Origin: Trichostrongylus colubriformis
Lineage: Eukaryota; Nematoda; Chromadorea; Rhabditida; Trichostrongylidae
Assembly (NCBI GenBank): GCA_963978905.1
Contig: OZ022260.1
Location: forward strand, 8,297,725-8,361,724
DNA length: 64,000 bases
Direction of reading: 5' to 3'
Shown one piece after another: positions 20,546-33,322 of this stretch. The notes under the pieces are model-generated. The model was not told the DNA's origin. It did not search any database and saw only the letters and a program-made list of their open reading frames with translations. Each line of letters opens with the position of its first letter. Position 1 is the first letter of the stretch. Position numbers and translations under genes: made by a program.

Positions 20546-20899
20546 CTGAACTAAGTTTTTTTGCCACGGAGTAAAATTACAAATCAGACGGCAATAGGTC
20601 GTTTTACACCTCACTCAAAGGTATTTCTGATTAGTTCTTTCAGAGCAGCGAAGAGTTCAAAGACCGAAAAGCTATTGAAGAAGTGCCCGATGAGAATTTA
20701 ATTCAAAAACCAAAAAAAAAACAAAAAAGTGCCCAGTTAACTCAGTTTCATCATCTATTTCGCATGAATCATGAAAAAGCATTCACAGCATAAAGACTCG
20801 TTGGATTGTCTGGGGCCATTGGAGGACAATGAAAAGTGGTTGTGGAGCAATACGAGGCGCTTTAGTGCCTTGGAGGCTCCCTTGGACCCCATGGTTTTG

Positions 20900-21645
20900 T
20901 TCATCCTGCAAAAGTGCGTCATGTGCTACACATCGCAGGAATTTTTCTCCTTCATTTTCAATCCTACTTTAGTACAACATCAGCAAATCCTGGCAAAGTA
21001 TTTCCATTCTCAAGTTCAAGAGCACACCTCATACTATCTCTGAACTCCGTAACAGCCTTCTGCACAAGCAAAAACGGGAGCTTGTTTAGAGTGAACATGG
21101 TGTGCCACCTTAACACGGCAAAATCCTAGATTTCGTCAGTCTCGTTCATACCTTGCTAAGGTCCGCTCACTCTGGGTACCTGAAGGGATTCATATAGGGC
21201 AGTAGCCCTTGAGTATTCCGCTTTTTCCAGGCTCCCAACATCCTTCGTTTCCCAGAACCAAAACGTCCATTACCACTGAAACCCCTTCGGAGGCGGATTT
21301 GAGGCATGAAAAATGACACTTCGGATGATAGCAGCGTTGTCCGAGCTGCAAGGGCTCTGAGACTTCCATGAACTGAAAGGCCAATCCTTAGGAAGCTTTC
21401 CCACAAAGAACCTACCACGGATCGTGGCTCCACTGTTTTAAGCGGACCTTGATACCGTAGGTGCTCAGAAGCCCGACTGCGCCGACTGGAAGCTCCTTAT
21501 TTTGATGAAGGTGAAAGTAGTGAATCTCAGCTTGCTCCTCTTTCTGAAGGAATACTTCGGGAATACCTTGCTCCCTATTTCCCTGTGTTTTGTACAACTC
21601 GCGGATGTGCCGTGAGCAAAATAACTTTATTTGGCGCCTCCTGTA
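20900..21645. mobile_element. DNA element with TACAGGAGGCGCC end, copy 2
   Basis: This is the inverted relative of 13035-13782. Its well-defined end is at 21645 (TACAGGAGGCGCCAAATAAA on the minus strand), and the other end is vague near 20900. The shared internal stretch AAACCCCTTCGGAGGCGG is clear. The minus-strand frames are short and interrupted. Confidence 0.5.
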
Positions 21646-21846
21646 TATATCAGCCTGTTCGGTTGGGGAGAAATTCTCTCGAGAAAGGTATCTCCAATAA
21701 TCACGCAGCACCTATGTTCCTTGGTGAGCCTCATTACCCCTTGTATTGCCATAGGGCTCCTAGCATGAGCCATTACCAACCCCCCGCCACACAAAAGGCC
21801 TGTGCGTACAGGGAGGAGACAGTGCTTTGCGGTTATGACTCTTTAC

Positions 21847-22109
21847 GGGTGGGGGGAAATACGCCAAAAAATCGCGTCAGCGGTGTCGACTCGCGGCGCC
21901 ACAGTACGACTTGCGAATCGATTTTGCTCTTGGGAGCCCGGCAGAGCGTGGCTGTGTCACTGCCGCACTCCACCCATGCCACACTGCCTCCTCCACCTTT
22001 GCCACACTGTCTCGCTTGAAGGCTGCCAGCACTGCCACTGGCACTCGCACCCGCCGCGCCGCTCGCCGCGGGCGGCCACGCGATTTTTTGGCGTATTTCC
22101 CCCCACCCC
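21847..22109. repeat. GC-rich hAT-like MITE, GGGTGGGGGGAAATACGCC ends, copy 1
   Basis: The inverted ends are GGGTGGGGGGAAATACGCC and GGCGTATTTCCCCCCACCC. The internal core (GCGGCGCCACAGTACGACTT, and the CACCCGCCGCGCCGCTCGCC block) matches elements with a quite different terminus such as 37249-37486. No convincing flanking duplication was found. Confidence 0.7.
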
Positions 22110-23460
22110 ATTCATCCGGCAACTTCTAGGTAGTTAAGAAACGATTGTGAAGGTTTTTACGAATTCTCTAAGGAAGAGCAGCTGGGATGGGCAGGATTTT
22201 GAAGCAAATTTTCATAGGTATTGAGACTAAATATTCGCACCTTCCGCTAACTGTAGGGACGTCATACCAGTCGTTGTTCTTCACCCATAAACATTATTTC
22301 AGTTGCCACAGAAAGTCTTTACCACAAGATTACTTGACCAATGGGTAAGGTTAACCGGGAAAGACCAAGTTGGAAGGAAATGTGCGATTGGGATGGCAGG
22401 GTTCATACTCGAAACCGAATTACGGTAACGGAAGAGTTCTCTGCAGTACCTACTAATGATGGGCTGTGACACCATACAGCAAATGAAGCCTCATAAGCAG
22501 AGTCGAATAAAGAAGGGTTAAGAAGTTGGAGACGTCGCATTTTTCAAACATGGTCTTCAACCCATTGCTTTAATAGGCTCACTATCCCACAGCATCGTGG
22601 TTGACACGTCCATTAGGGGGTGTGGTTAGGAGCTTTTTCGGATTGTGGGAGCCTACGAGCACTGCTTTGTATAAAAGGTATATGCCATGGCTGGAGTCGG
22701 ATAACATTCGATTTAGCGTCTCGGACAAGGTAGTACTGGTCAGTCATTCTGGGCTCGATCCTATGGAACGTGTCAGTGTACTAATATGAGCCTGGCCACT
22801 TCGCCACTTCAGATTCTACTAGATTCTCCTAAGCTACCACGCAGAGCTGCTTCTGAAAAAAGTTCATCCTAACGGGGATTCCAAAGTGATTTGTCACCCT
22901 GTGTAAGAGCAACTTGAAATCTACGGAAAACAGCTAATCAAATCAACGGAATCGTTTCGAAAGTGGTAGTTTGTGATGAAGGCCATTTGATTTGATTTGA
23001 CTTTTTCGAATCAGAAACGAGCTTGTACCTTAATTGGTTTCATAGATGTTTGATGAGGAATGTGATGATGAATCATTCAGTTTCAAGGATAGCGATGGCA
23101 CCGGTGTGGGAGGAGCGCTACCAGAATTGCAGCCAGTCATGCACTAAGGAGTAGACTGGCTGTTTCGGATTTACCCGGACCACTGTGTCCCCTACCATCA
23201 CGTCTTCAAGCTGCCGCTCTTACCACCAGCCTATTTGTCCTGATGAGACCTTGTCAGAATGAAGTTTATGTGTGGTACAGGCTCATCGCTTTTACAAGGG
23301 CCTTCCAAACTGTTAATGACATGACGCGGTCAGGCTTTACGATTTTGCGATTGTGCGATTTTGCAATTTTACCTTCCTTGCAGGATTTCCTGTGATATTT
23401 TTTGTCATAAACGTGCTAATCATTAAGTTTGTATTTCATCGTACCTGTTGCCCATCGTAA
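22110..23460. other. Unassigned interval
   Basis: I see no gene, RNA or clear repeat in this 1.35 kb. A short palindromic string TTTGATTTGATTTGA lies near 22988. Confidence 0.4.
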
Positions 23461-24288
23461 TAGGTTGTTCGGAAAGTTTTCGGACTAAATGCATGGTAGG
23501 GCTCAAAAGAACATGTCTTTGTCACCCGATGCTGTGAGCGAACCTGACTTGAGGAATTTGTGTTTCATGTCCGGTATATGTACCAGTCAGCAGCATGGGT
23601 GACATATCGTCCCTGTTCCCAGTAGTGCCTTCGCGCGATGGATGACAGGAAGATGCTCTATCGACCAGCTCTACTACTACAGTACCGCCGACAGGTCCGC
23701 GAGCGAGGTTCATCGCTTTCTGCGGGAAGGAATGAAGGGACAGCCCCTGTCGCTCGACGTGGGGTGGGAGGAAATACGCCAAAAAATCGCGTGGCTGCCC
23801 GCGACGAGCGGCGCGGCGGGTGCGAGTGCCAGTGGCAGTACTGGCAGCTTTCAAGCGAGACAGTGTGGCAAAGGTGGAGGAGGCGGGGTGGCGTGGCTGG
23901 AGGAGGCAGTGTGGCACGAGTGGAGTGCAGAAGTAACGCAGCCACGCTCTGCCGTGCTTCCAAGAGCAAAATTGATTGGCAAGTCGTACTGGTGGCGCCG
24001 CGAGTGCGAAGCCGCAGACGCGATTTTTTGGCGTATTTCCCCCCACCCCTCGACGTGCTTCTACTGGTAACACAAGTTCGACAACGGTGACGAATCGCTC
24101 AAGAAATCTCGACCACCAACACTGAATAAACGGCTCATGCTCGCTACCTGTGGGGCTCGACCTGACCTTTCTGTACGCGAACTTTCAGACCTTACGAATA
24201 CTCCAAAATTCATAGTACACGATTTCAATAAAGTTATTAACTATACAATGTTCTCCGTATTAGTCTGAAAATTCTACGGACAACTTAA
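23461..24288 (+). mobile_element. Mariner-type 5' fragment split by a MITE
   Basis: The ends TAGGTTGTTCGGAAAGTTTT and, inverted, TTAAGTTGTCCGTAGAATTT mark a diverged mariner. The retained transposase portion is the N-terminal helix-turn-helix region in damaged form. Its continuity is broken by the element at 23761-24048. The same N-terminal region is present in the copy at 48071-48590 (compare CTTCTACTGGTAACACAAGT with CTTCAGATGGTACGGCAAGT). Confidence 0.65.
23761..24048. repeat. GC-rich hAT-like MITE nested in mariner
   Basis: The ends are GGGGTGGGAGGAAATACGCC and GGCGTATTTCCCCCCACCC. It is flanked by perfect 8-bp copies of CTCGACGT (23753-23760 and 24049-24056), which identifies the insertion type as hAT-like and the host as the mariner at 23461-24288. 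Confidence 0.85.
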
Positions 24289-24289
24289 T

Positions 24290-25326
24290 AATTGATTTAC
24301 AATCACTATGCGTATTACCAATTGCTGTCAATGCATATTTCTTTGTTGTAACCCACACTCGTTTACTTTTTCAGAGTCGATGCTTTCCTATTCGATGTGA
24401 TTCGGTTTGTCGCTGAGGTACTTGCCACACTTCATCGAATGTGCCGATTTATCATCTTCTAACCAGGTTTGTTCCAGTTGTTTCATATTGTTTGTTTCTG
24501 TTCATTGGAAAAGGTTTGCTTCGTTTGCTTCATTTTTTTGATTGTTTATTTTCGTACAGGTTTCATTTTATTTGTTGCTTTGTTACTTACCATTCGTTAC
24601 TCTTTGTGCTAGGTATTGCTAAATGCATGTACTATCCTTGTGCCTTTTCAGCTTTCCTTTTCGATGTGATTTGATTTTGTAGTCGACAACGTCAGTAGCA
24701 CAAAAAATGGGTGTGTGCAGATATGACAGCGGATCGCTTCGCGGTGCCACCAGTACGACTCGCCGTATCGAATGCCCATGGCAGCCGGTCGAGCGTGACT
24801 GCGTCACGTCTGCGCTTCCACTCATGCCACACTGCCTCTCCTGAAGGGTGCCATGCCCTGTCACTCGCACCCGCCGCGCCGCTTGCCGCGGGCGGCCACG
24901 CGATCAGCTGTCATATCTGCTCACAGCCCAAAAAATCATTCAGAAATATACCAATATTAATTAGTTACTCATGAAAAGGCACAAGGATAATCCATATATC
25001 GAGCGATCATATAATATAGAGCGTGACAAATTAAAACTAGCCAAGCAACAAATAAACTGAAACCTTTTACGAAAATACAAATCAAACAAATGAAGCAAAT
25101 GAAACAAACCTTTTCCGGAGAACGGAAACAAGCAAAATGAAACAACTGAAACAAACCTGGTTAGGAGACGATATATCGGCACAAATGATGAAGTGTGGCA
25201 AGCACCTCAGAGACAAGCCAATTCACATCGCACAGGAAATCACCGACTCTGAAAAAGAAGGCAAGTATGGGTTAAAAAAGAAGTAGACATTAACAGTAAT
25301 TGGTAAGACGCATAATGATTGTAAGT
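24290..25326. repeat. Inverted repeat of about 370-bp arms with a central MITE
   Basis: The left arm (about 24290-24670) and right arm (about 24960-25326) are inverted copies, for example CTGAGGTACTTGCCACACTT against its complement in the right arm. The GC-rich MITE at 24709-24928 sits in the loop. In both arms an exon-like stretch is bracketed by TTTTTCAG and CCAG-GTTTGT. One frame reads FDVIRFVAEVLATLHRMCRF in the left arm and a similar LVSEVLATLHHLCRY in the right arm, but it ends in a stop before the donor. Confidence 0.65.
24709..24928. repeat. GC-rich hAT-like MITE, GGGTGTGTGCAGATATGAC ends
   Basis: This 220-bp element has ends GGGTGTGTGCAGATATGAC and GTCATATCTGCTCACAGCC. It is flanked by perfect 8-bp CAAAAAAT duplications (24701-24708 and 24929-24936). 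Confidence 0.82.
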
Positions 25327-27449
25327 GAATTATGATAGGCAACATGTACTGGGCAAAGTCGCGAAATCGCTGAATCGCAGAATCTCAAAATCGCAGTCTG
25401 ACCGCGGCCTTACACTGCTGCTTGTGGATCCCATCGCATGCAGCCACCTACCATCACTTTCACCACCCTCGGCAAGGTATAAATTAGTTATTTTTGTGTT
25501 GAGCTCTCATTCTACGGAAGTTCTTCTGGCAACGATGCGGGTCCGGGTGGGTAGGGAACGAACCGGGGATAGTGAAAGTCCGGACAGTCACAGATGTATG
25601 GACGAATGGGCTCGGAACCTACCTAGTGGCATTCAACCCCTCTCAAGGTGCGGTTCCGGGGATCGCATCCCAGATTGAGGGAGAGAAGGAAATGTGAGGC
25701 CGTATTCGGAAGGGCAATCGAGATTCATTTCTATATTACATTTTAGGGTTAGTTAGTTGATTGCCCTCTCCCCTCCTGGCAAGTGCCTTTCCGGAAGAAT
25801 TACGTTGTATAAGCATCACCTATCTATCACCTCCGTATTGGCATGCATACAATCCCTAAAGGCTAGCGCTCTTGTAATTTCACTTCACGCCGTCAAACGC
25901 ACGCTGGAGTGTCTCTGGAACAGTAAATATATTCGGGGGGACGAAGGACCTTTTGACCACTCCCTTTCGACGTCTATCACAGGAGAGAGGGGAGAGTGCA
26001 GAAGGGGGCATTGTAAGTGATCATAAGACTCGATTCCCTTACGAGGAAGGTCTTCCAACTCATGACGCGTTTTCAGTTTTTGGGCTCCCAAGATATAAAT
26101 ATAAAGATTAAGTGCATTAATCACATTTAGAATTCCGAACTGCCCTCTATTGCCAGTTTCCAGCAAATATGACAGTCCAATTTTTTGGCCTTTCGGCGCT
26201 CATAGCGCACGAACGAGGCGTTTTTGCGCGAAACGGATTTGATATTCGTGTTCAGGAGGTCGAACTACCCCTGGGGGTAAGTTTCCAGCCTAATCGAAGT
26301 TTTAACCCAAATTCGGTAAATTTGAGCTGGGTATACCTTCGACTGCACGTTCAACGAAGGAGACGGCGGTATCACTTGTCAAGAAATCCTGACTATTTCT
26401 CTTGGTTAATGCTTGGTAGGTGAAGTTATAGCGATAGCATCCATGCTGTGCATATTCTATGGATTTTCATCGATTTTGTGAGTTACTCACTTCTACAAGT
26501 AGAAAAGGCACCAGGTACCCATGACCAAACATCTTTCTCAAGTTAAAGTCAAAATTTGGATTCGGCTAGAAATGTGTCCTCAGGGGTAGTTCAACCCCCT
26601 GAAACGAATATGGCACTCATTTTGTGCGAAACCGCGAATTTCGAGCGCTACGGGCCCGTACGGGTCCAAAAAAGTCAGATCACCAAATTCACTGAAAATT
26701 CGTAAATGGAGTCAGCCTGGCACGCTGTCAACGAAAATCATAGTCATTTGGTATAAAGAGACTTATTTGAAGATAAGAAAGAGAGGCAAAAGAAAATGCA
26801 AAAGCTTTGCAATGTCGGGATCCGAACCCACAACCCCTCCATTTTTGTCCGTTCGCAAGTCCATCGTCGTATACAGTAAGCCATCCGACCGCTGCAACAG
26901 TCCCACATCGAGGAACGGTCATGAAACTGCTAGGCACTTTTATTACAGGGTGGGTTAAGATTTTTTTCCAGATTTAGCTTCGTTTTGCATGTGAAATAGA
27001 GGAACACCTTTGGATCTGCACATGATCAAAGGAGTGTGCATTACAACTAGTGGGTTAGAATCGCCCTTTTTGAAAAAATCTCCTTCACTCCTTTTTTGGC
27101 ATTCGTAGGGCCGCTCAGCAAAAATGGAAGTCAGTTATATGTTTCATGTAGGTACCCCTATATAATGGAAAACGTTTTCCGAAAGCGCGCCATGACCTGC
27201 AAGACCTCCCTTGTTAGTCCTAGTACTGCCTTTTCTGTCTGGCCGAGTGAGCTCTCCCAAACGTTCCATTAGAACGATAGCCTTGGGGCATGGTACAACT
27301 ACATTTCGGTCGCAGTATCTTCACTCACTCTCAACCTCGGAACTGAACTGAATGCAGTTTGTCCCACACAATGACGGTCTAGTCCTGCATATTTCGTAAT
27401 TGCTCCGTTCTGGACTAATGCAGTATCGATTCAGCGACTTTGGAAGGAT
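25327..27449. other. Unassigned interval with one diverged repeat
   Basis: This holds no recognisable gene. The stretch 26170-26650 is similar to 35480-35900 (shared TTCGTGTTCAG, ACCCC and TTTTTGGC-like blocks), so it is an old dispersed repeat. A tRNA-like sequence lies at 26820-26912. Confidence 0.45.
26820..26912 (-). repeat. tRNA-derived or SINE-like sequence
   Basis: On the minus strand an A-box-like GCAGCGGTCGGATGG and a B-box-like GGTTCGGATCC are spaced about as in a tRNA. The cloverleaf is imperfect, so this is a tRNA relic or SINE head and not a functional tRNA. Confidence 0.35.
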
Positions 27450-28320
27450 AGAGGACTTGGTTGGAATAGACGGACATTGATTTTGCCTTGTGCTGGTGAG
27501 TGTTCATCCACTTCTACCACTTCCCCACTCCTTTCATACAATAAACGTGGAGCGTTTGATCCTCACCTGTATCACTTGTCCTCCCGTTGCTCATCGAGAG
27601 TCTTGAACAGGAGCCAGCAACGTCTCCACTCGCCCCTGTTGCAAGCCAGAACCAGTGAACCGCTGTGGCTCCACGGGCACGCAATCTCTAGTTTCTTTCG
27701 CTAGTTAGTGATCGTCTTCGTTTGACGTCCTGAGGGATCCAGTCGAAAACCGTTTTAGTCCAGTGGTCATCGCGATATCGCATGACGTGTCCGGCCCATA
27801 AATCTTCGACTGCTTTGCAAATACGGCGCCGTCTCTGACCTGCGATCGTCGACGGAGTTCGGAATTCCCGATTACCCGCTGCACTTGCATGAATCGTGAT
27901 TATCCCAGCATCGTCCTTCGTGACGCATTGGATGACGCTAACTGCATTCTGTTCCTGTTCACGCAGAGGCCAAGTTTCTGAGCCTACGCAGGAGTAGAAA
28001 GGACAGCGAAATCGAAGAGATGGGAGTGAAGCCGGATGTTCACCATCTCCTTCACTGCTTTTCAAACGATCTTGAAGGCTCTCTAAGCCGCTCTTTTCCT
28101 CCTGCTCAGTTCTGGTGATAAGTCACTCATCATATTAACTTGCCGACCCATATGCACATAGCTGAAGCAATAAGAGGTGCTCGATTATTGAACGTGAATG
28201 AGCACATCAGGTACAATTCCGTTCCTCATGACCATCGTCTTCGTTAGGTTCAGCTGTAGAACGACTTTTCCACACTTACAGTTGCATTCAGCTAGCATTC
28301 GCTCCGCTCCGCATAAACCA
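27450..28320 (-). mobile_element. RTE-like LINE, 3' reverse transcriptase remnant
   Basis: The minus strand reads in shifting frames through the C-terminal part of a non-LTR reverse transcriptase: CGAERMLAEC, LQLNLTKTMVMRNG, SYVHMGRQVNMMSDLSPEL, then QEQNAVSVIQ, DLWAGHVMRYRDDHWT and DWIPQDVKR. These blocks are characteristic of nematode RTE-type endonuclease/reverse transcriptase elements. Several stops and shifts show it is dead. The endonuclease and catalytic YADD part are missing upstream (above 28320). Confidence 0.8.
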
Positions 28321-28890
28321 GCTCAAAGTTGCCTACACACCGTAAAGCTCAAAACTTATAGCTCTTGGGTTCGATTGAACTCCCCGATGGAGAGCATGGA
28401 TTTCCACGGTTCTGTTGAGCGGGTAGAGGGTCGTAGCTTCTACGGACTTCTTGTGCTATTTGTAAACTTGATTCCCACTCCAGTACTTGTTCTGCTGAGC
28501 ACTGAACTCTCAGCGATTTGACTTTCTAACGTGAGAACTGAAACAAAACCCTACCAAACTCCTCTGCTCTGAGAACTTTGGACATAGAGCATGTCGTGAG
28601 CATTACCAGGCAACTTGAACCTCTGTATAGAGTGTTAACTGAGGTCTTTCGAAAAGGAGTTTCTAATCGAGGGGTGTCAAGGTGTTACTGACTACATCTT
28701 TCACAATCATTTCATCATATCCATCAAGTAATTAATTTTCCAGTAATGTTTTTTCTACCGTAATTATGTAAAATATCCGAAATGATTTTGATATGTGTAG
28801 GAGAAGCGGTAGCTCAGGCTTCACGAATACCGGAAGTTGTCACTTTTTTTGCAGAGCTGCTAGTATGGTCTCGATCCACTCGGTGCAACC

Positions 28891-29150
28891 AGGTGTGTGG
28901 CGATTGATCGGATTTTCTCTTTACGGCAACGCACTCGCGGCGCCGTAAAGTCAGTATGACTTGCCGCAGCAGTTTCGAATTTCGCTCAAGACGCAATAGG
29001 CTTGTACCGTGAAGGATATTCAAAGATTGCAGGTTGGAACCTTCAGAAGTTTGCCTATGTTGTTGTTGTTGCTGTTTCCAGATAGAGCTGCAAACGATTC
29101 GCACTCGCTGCGAACGGTCGCGCGAAAATTCGACCAATCGCCACACGCCC
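28891..29150. repeat. GC-rich hAT-like MITE, AGGTGTGTGGCGATTG ends
   Basis: The ends are AGGTGTGTGGCGATTGATCG and CGACCAATCGCCACACGCCC. It is flanked by GGTGCAACC and GGTGCATCC, an 8-9 bp duplication with one difference. Internal GCGGCGCCGTAAAGTC..ATGACTTGCCGC recalls the shared core of the group. Confidence 0.7.
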
Positions 29151-30379
29151 GGTGCATCCGTTTCGATTTTTTTTTGGGAAATGTTAGCATCAGCACATGA
29201 GTTTCCGACCCAGCTCTTCATAAGTCCACCAAAATCTCCAAAATCTAACGTGTATGGTTATGGTTGAGGTGAGATCAAGTTAAACTTATCACTATGACTT
29301 TCTCACTTTTTTCACTACTGGTCCCACTGCAACATTCCACGATGGAGCACATTCACACATGCACTAAATGCGTCGGAGGCCTTGAGGTTTTTTTTTATGG
29401 TTTGAAGTGCGTTTATGTGAAGTGGAGGTGGAAACCAAAAGCGAGCCAGTTTGAAGACCCGATTAGGAAAGTAGTTTGTGTGACCAGTTGTCGACGGCCC
29501 ATGTTGTAGACTCACAACATTTCCATAATAATACAACAGTATGTCCGTGAAAGTGTATATGACTGGTAACGGTGAACACCTTTGATTATGCAATGAATGA
29601 TAAGCATCACTTAAAATGTAGTCGTAGGCATGACCTCACTGAATCCTATGAAGGTATTCCAGAGTGCCATGAAGTAGTTCCCCTTAGGCGCGGCCTCCTA
29701 TGCCTACTAGTAATTATCACAACAAGCCAAGTAGTGACGAGTTTAGATATTATGCCCTGGTCCGCATACATTCTTCTGTATAAATACCCAGTGAAATATA
29801 TTATAGAAGTTTTTGTAAGTAACGTGTTAATAAAACCTTTGTTACACGTGCGTATAGTTATCCATTTGTCACCAATCAAAGCTCGATCGGAAGAACCATT
29901 TGTGAGGCACACGATATCGACAAGACGCTGAGGCTACTTCTAAGGTTACAGAACAAGTTTGAACTCCCTGCTCTGCATTTCCACGCAGCCGATAAGAGCG
30001 CAGACAGGTGAAGGTTTACGATGGCATGCTTAAGCTTGAGTAAAGTATGGAGCCTTGGTATAAGTATTTAATGCCTGAGCCACCTGTCGCACTCGTGTCA
30101 AATCTGGCTCGACCCGTCGGGAGGCCAATTTTGAAGGCAGTGGACATGGATTCCGCGTATACATTGTTGGGAAATTTAGGAGTGAAGGTACTAACACACA
30201 CGGCAGCAGCAGGGGATTTCAATGGGCTGTCCTAGTAGCAATGAACGAGTTTTCCGCATTAACTGCTGAAGTGGGCTGTGCGACGATGCAGCAAGCATGG
30301 CGTCCTACACAGTAACCGCGTCGCTGCCGACACGTACACTTGAGGGTGGAGGTAGCCCATTAGAACTTTATGCCTGACA
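29151..30379. other. Unassigned interval
   Basis: No gene is recognised. A short inverted pair (GTAGTCGTAGGCATGACCTC and its approximate complement near 29690) suggests a small unclassified MITE at about 29620-29710. Confidence 0.35.
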
Positions 30380-30804
30380 ATGTATAGGAAATACTAGGAA
30401 GTAGGAATGTGGTGACTACTCGATGACGTTGTAATAGCACAACACCACAAGTCAATCTGCAGAGGAAAACGCGTACATTTAGAGATGGGATGCTCCAGGA
30501 AAGCTCATGTCCTTCTTCACTTCTTCTTTGCGCTAGTCCTCTGCCATCGCAAGGACCGCTAATCCCACAAGTCGTCGCCACTCGTTCCTATTCCAAAGAG
30601 GGCTCCTAGTCTCGCTTTATGGATGCTAGATGTGGGTGCCTGTTCATTAATCCGAAGCGATATAGAAGTCACGTTGCGGCCCACACACTTACTTGTATAC
30701 GGGCTTGGCCGAGAATTAGGATCAACTCGGATTGAATGTTGCATAGGGTAATGTCTGCAGCCACAGCCAATCGAGGGCGAAGGTGAGCTGGAGGTCCCAT
30801 CCAA
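30380..30804 (-). mobile_element. Possible LINE C-terminal remnant
   Basis: Minus-strand frames read RNEWRRL in one phase and KKDMSFPGAS in another, which resembles the extreme C-terminus of hookworm-type LINE polyproteins. The evidence is weak and no catalytic motif is visible. Confidence 0.25.
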
Positions 30805-30867
30805 GCTGCGGAGACGTTAAGGGGTACTCAAGTGGAAAGAAAATACTTTCTCATCGAGTGGCTCGAG

Positions 30868-30922
30868 AGCTCAGAGGGTTGAAGGGCTCAGAGGGTTGAA
30901 GGGCTCAGAGGGGTGAAGGCTA
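30868..30922. repeat. Short tandem repeat, about 17 bp x 3
   Basis: Three adjacent units of GCTCAGAGGGTTGAAGG, the last with one change. Confidence 0.7.
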
Positions 30923-33322
30923 TAATCAAGACAATTCTGAAATAAGGCTGGAGTTAAGATTGGCTCCGAATGGCTTGGTTTCGGTCCTTTCAAGCTCCAT
31001 GAATAAGGATCTCATGGGAACGCAAACTATTGGAACTGCTACCATGGAGACTCTATACTCAGAGTGGAGAGTTCTGTGAACCTTCGAGGGTTACATTCAT
31101 CTACAGCTTTTGATATCTTTAGGTATGCTTCCAAAGCCTAGAAATCAGCTACAAAATGCTGGAGTAAAGACGGCAAGTACGGGCATCCAAGACCTAGATG
31201 GAGGACCGAAATCTCTGACTGAAGAGCGTCTAACTCGAAAAAACATCCTCACCTTATGTGGCATATTCGGAATATAGAAGCAGCTGAAGGCTTTCGATGG
31301 CACAGACGTTTAGTCGACTGACCACCGATCACCGTATTAAAGCAGTTCCGAGCTAAGACGCAAACCGAGCCCCCTCAGAACCGGTTGAAGGTGTGGCAGC
31401 TCTTGAAAGTTTCAACGTTATGGTAAAAAACTATCCATTACAGTCCATTCCGATAATAACTACATACTAACAATTCTTTATGAACTTTCTATTCATGGAC
31501 AGCAAGAGTTTTCTGATGAACGACAAATGGCTACTCTCCTCACACGTGCTTGCATTCGCTTACGCTCAAGACTATAAATTACTAGTTAGGTAAGTGATCC
31601 TGTACTTTTACTTTTTTGAAGTAACTTTACTTTTGAAGCTCGCCAATAAAGCTCAAAAAACTTTTGCAACGATTTTTTGCAATCAATTTTGTGAAAATCT
31701 TTTTGAGTCTTGTGGAATAAATTTTGCAAGTCTCACATTTTCAATACTTTTAGTTTAATCGAAGGAACCGTTCACTAAAATTGTATGATTCCAATTCTTC
31801 TCGAAATCACTCTCTAAAGCATAAACAATTTTAACAAGAAGGGTAAAAGTGCTTTTTTCTGAGTTTTGAGTTTTCTTACTTATTGGTGTTCCGTTTACAG
31901 CTGTACTCCACTTCCGCCATGGTTCCAGTTTTTCTTAAAATCACTCTAGTGGATACAGTACATAATCAGCGACACAAAAAATCGAGAATTTCCCTTCATT
32001 CCTGAGCAGAAATAAAAGAAAATGGATAAAGGGCAACTCAATTGAATCCCCGCCACATTTTCCAACACAACATTTGAAGAGCCATCAGAAGCAAAGAGCG
32101 CGGCCAGTTTCAACTTTCGCGCCCAATGTTTATTTGCTTCTCATTCTGCTCCCCTGACCACGTATTCTTCAGCTCTCTACCGTCCAACCTACTCGGACGC
32201 TCCACCCCGTCGTCCGTCACTTTGGAGAGCTCTGTCTCAGTTGTACTCATTTATATGTGCGCGAAACTTTGCTTGACTCTGCAACAGCCCTTAGTGAGTA
32301 TAGTAACTTAGATATGCGGATAACAGAGAACTTAAATTTTCGGCCTATTCCTTTAATTATCTACTTCACGCCACTCGCGGCGAAAGCCTTTCGAAGGTGG
32401 AAGAAATGATCGATACGTCTCCAAATTGTATATATTTCGCCATAAAAAAGATGTCGTTCCAGAGTGTCCATCGCATTCCGCAGACCAAACCCTCAACTGA
32501 TCACGCCCTCAGCTTGTGCACAAAATGGGTAGAATAGTTCGAGTTGCAGTGGAGGAAATGTAAAAGGTAAACTGCATACTTGGGAGGCTAGAGTTTAGGC
32601 CCAAAAGCTTAGGCCCAAAGGTTGCTAAAATTTCGTGCACATGAAGCGACGAACTAATCCTAAGAGAGTTCCAAAAAAATGTAGCTTTGGATCCGCCGCC
32701 AGGTTTTCGTAATGGAAAGAAGAGAGTCCAATTTTTCCAGTGTTTGATGTTTCACCGCTACTTTCTTCCATAATAATACTTCTACTTTTTTTGCTCAATT
32801 CCGAAATATTTTTTTCCTTCTAATGCTCTTCAGAAAAAATTTCTGAATTTTACTGTGCACCCGTCATTTTATTAGTGCTGGTGAAATACTAATAGTGCCA
32901 ACCGGCTCAACACTTTTCAGATTCCGTTTCTAAGTTATTTATGTGCTTGTGATCAATAAACAAAAGGAAGGAAACAGTAATTACGTAAAGTAGTTCAGGG
33001 ATTGACCACCACTTTTCTTTAGCCCAACTTTTTTTATGTATAATTTTGAATCTGTGCTGAACATTCATAATTCAGGCTTGTGGAGGCCAGAAAAGTTATC
33101 CAGGGACAAAATCCATTATAGGGTCGTCGTTTCTGGAGAGGGTATCAAGAGATCATACCCTCTGAAAAATTTTACGAACTTGACTTATCTGAGCGATGCG
33201 AGTAAGTTTATCAGTAAGCAACATTAGTTTGCCCCTTGAGCGTAGGCCTTGCAGAGGTGAGCAACTCCTTTATTGGGTCTTCTATGTATACCATTGCCAT
33301 TCGTCCTCGGGCCATGGTAGTG
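30923..33322. other. Unassigned interval
   Basis: No gene is recognised. The stretch 32100-32290 is repeated in inverted orientation at about 41070-41290 (shared TTTATTTGCTTCTCA, GACGCTCCACCCCGTCG-like blocks), so it is a dispersed repeat. CCAACCGGCTCAACAC at 32898 is shared with the fold-back at 7.2 kb. Confidence 0.4.

Noticed and set aside
23522..24090. Long open frames of 140-183 codons on both strands
   Set aside because: They run through the GC-rich MITE at 23761-24048, whose composition keeps stops rare on both strands.
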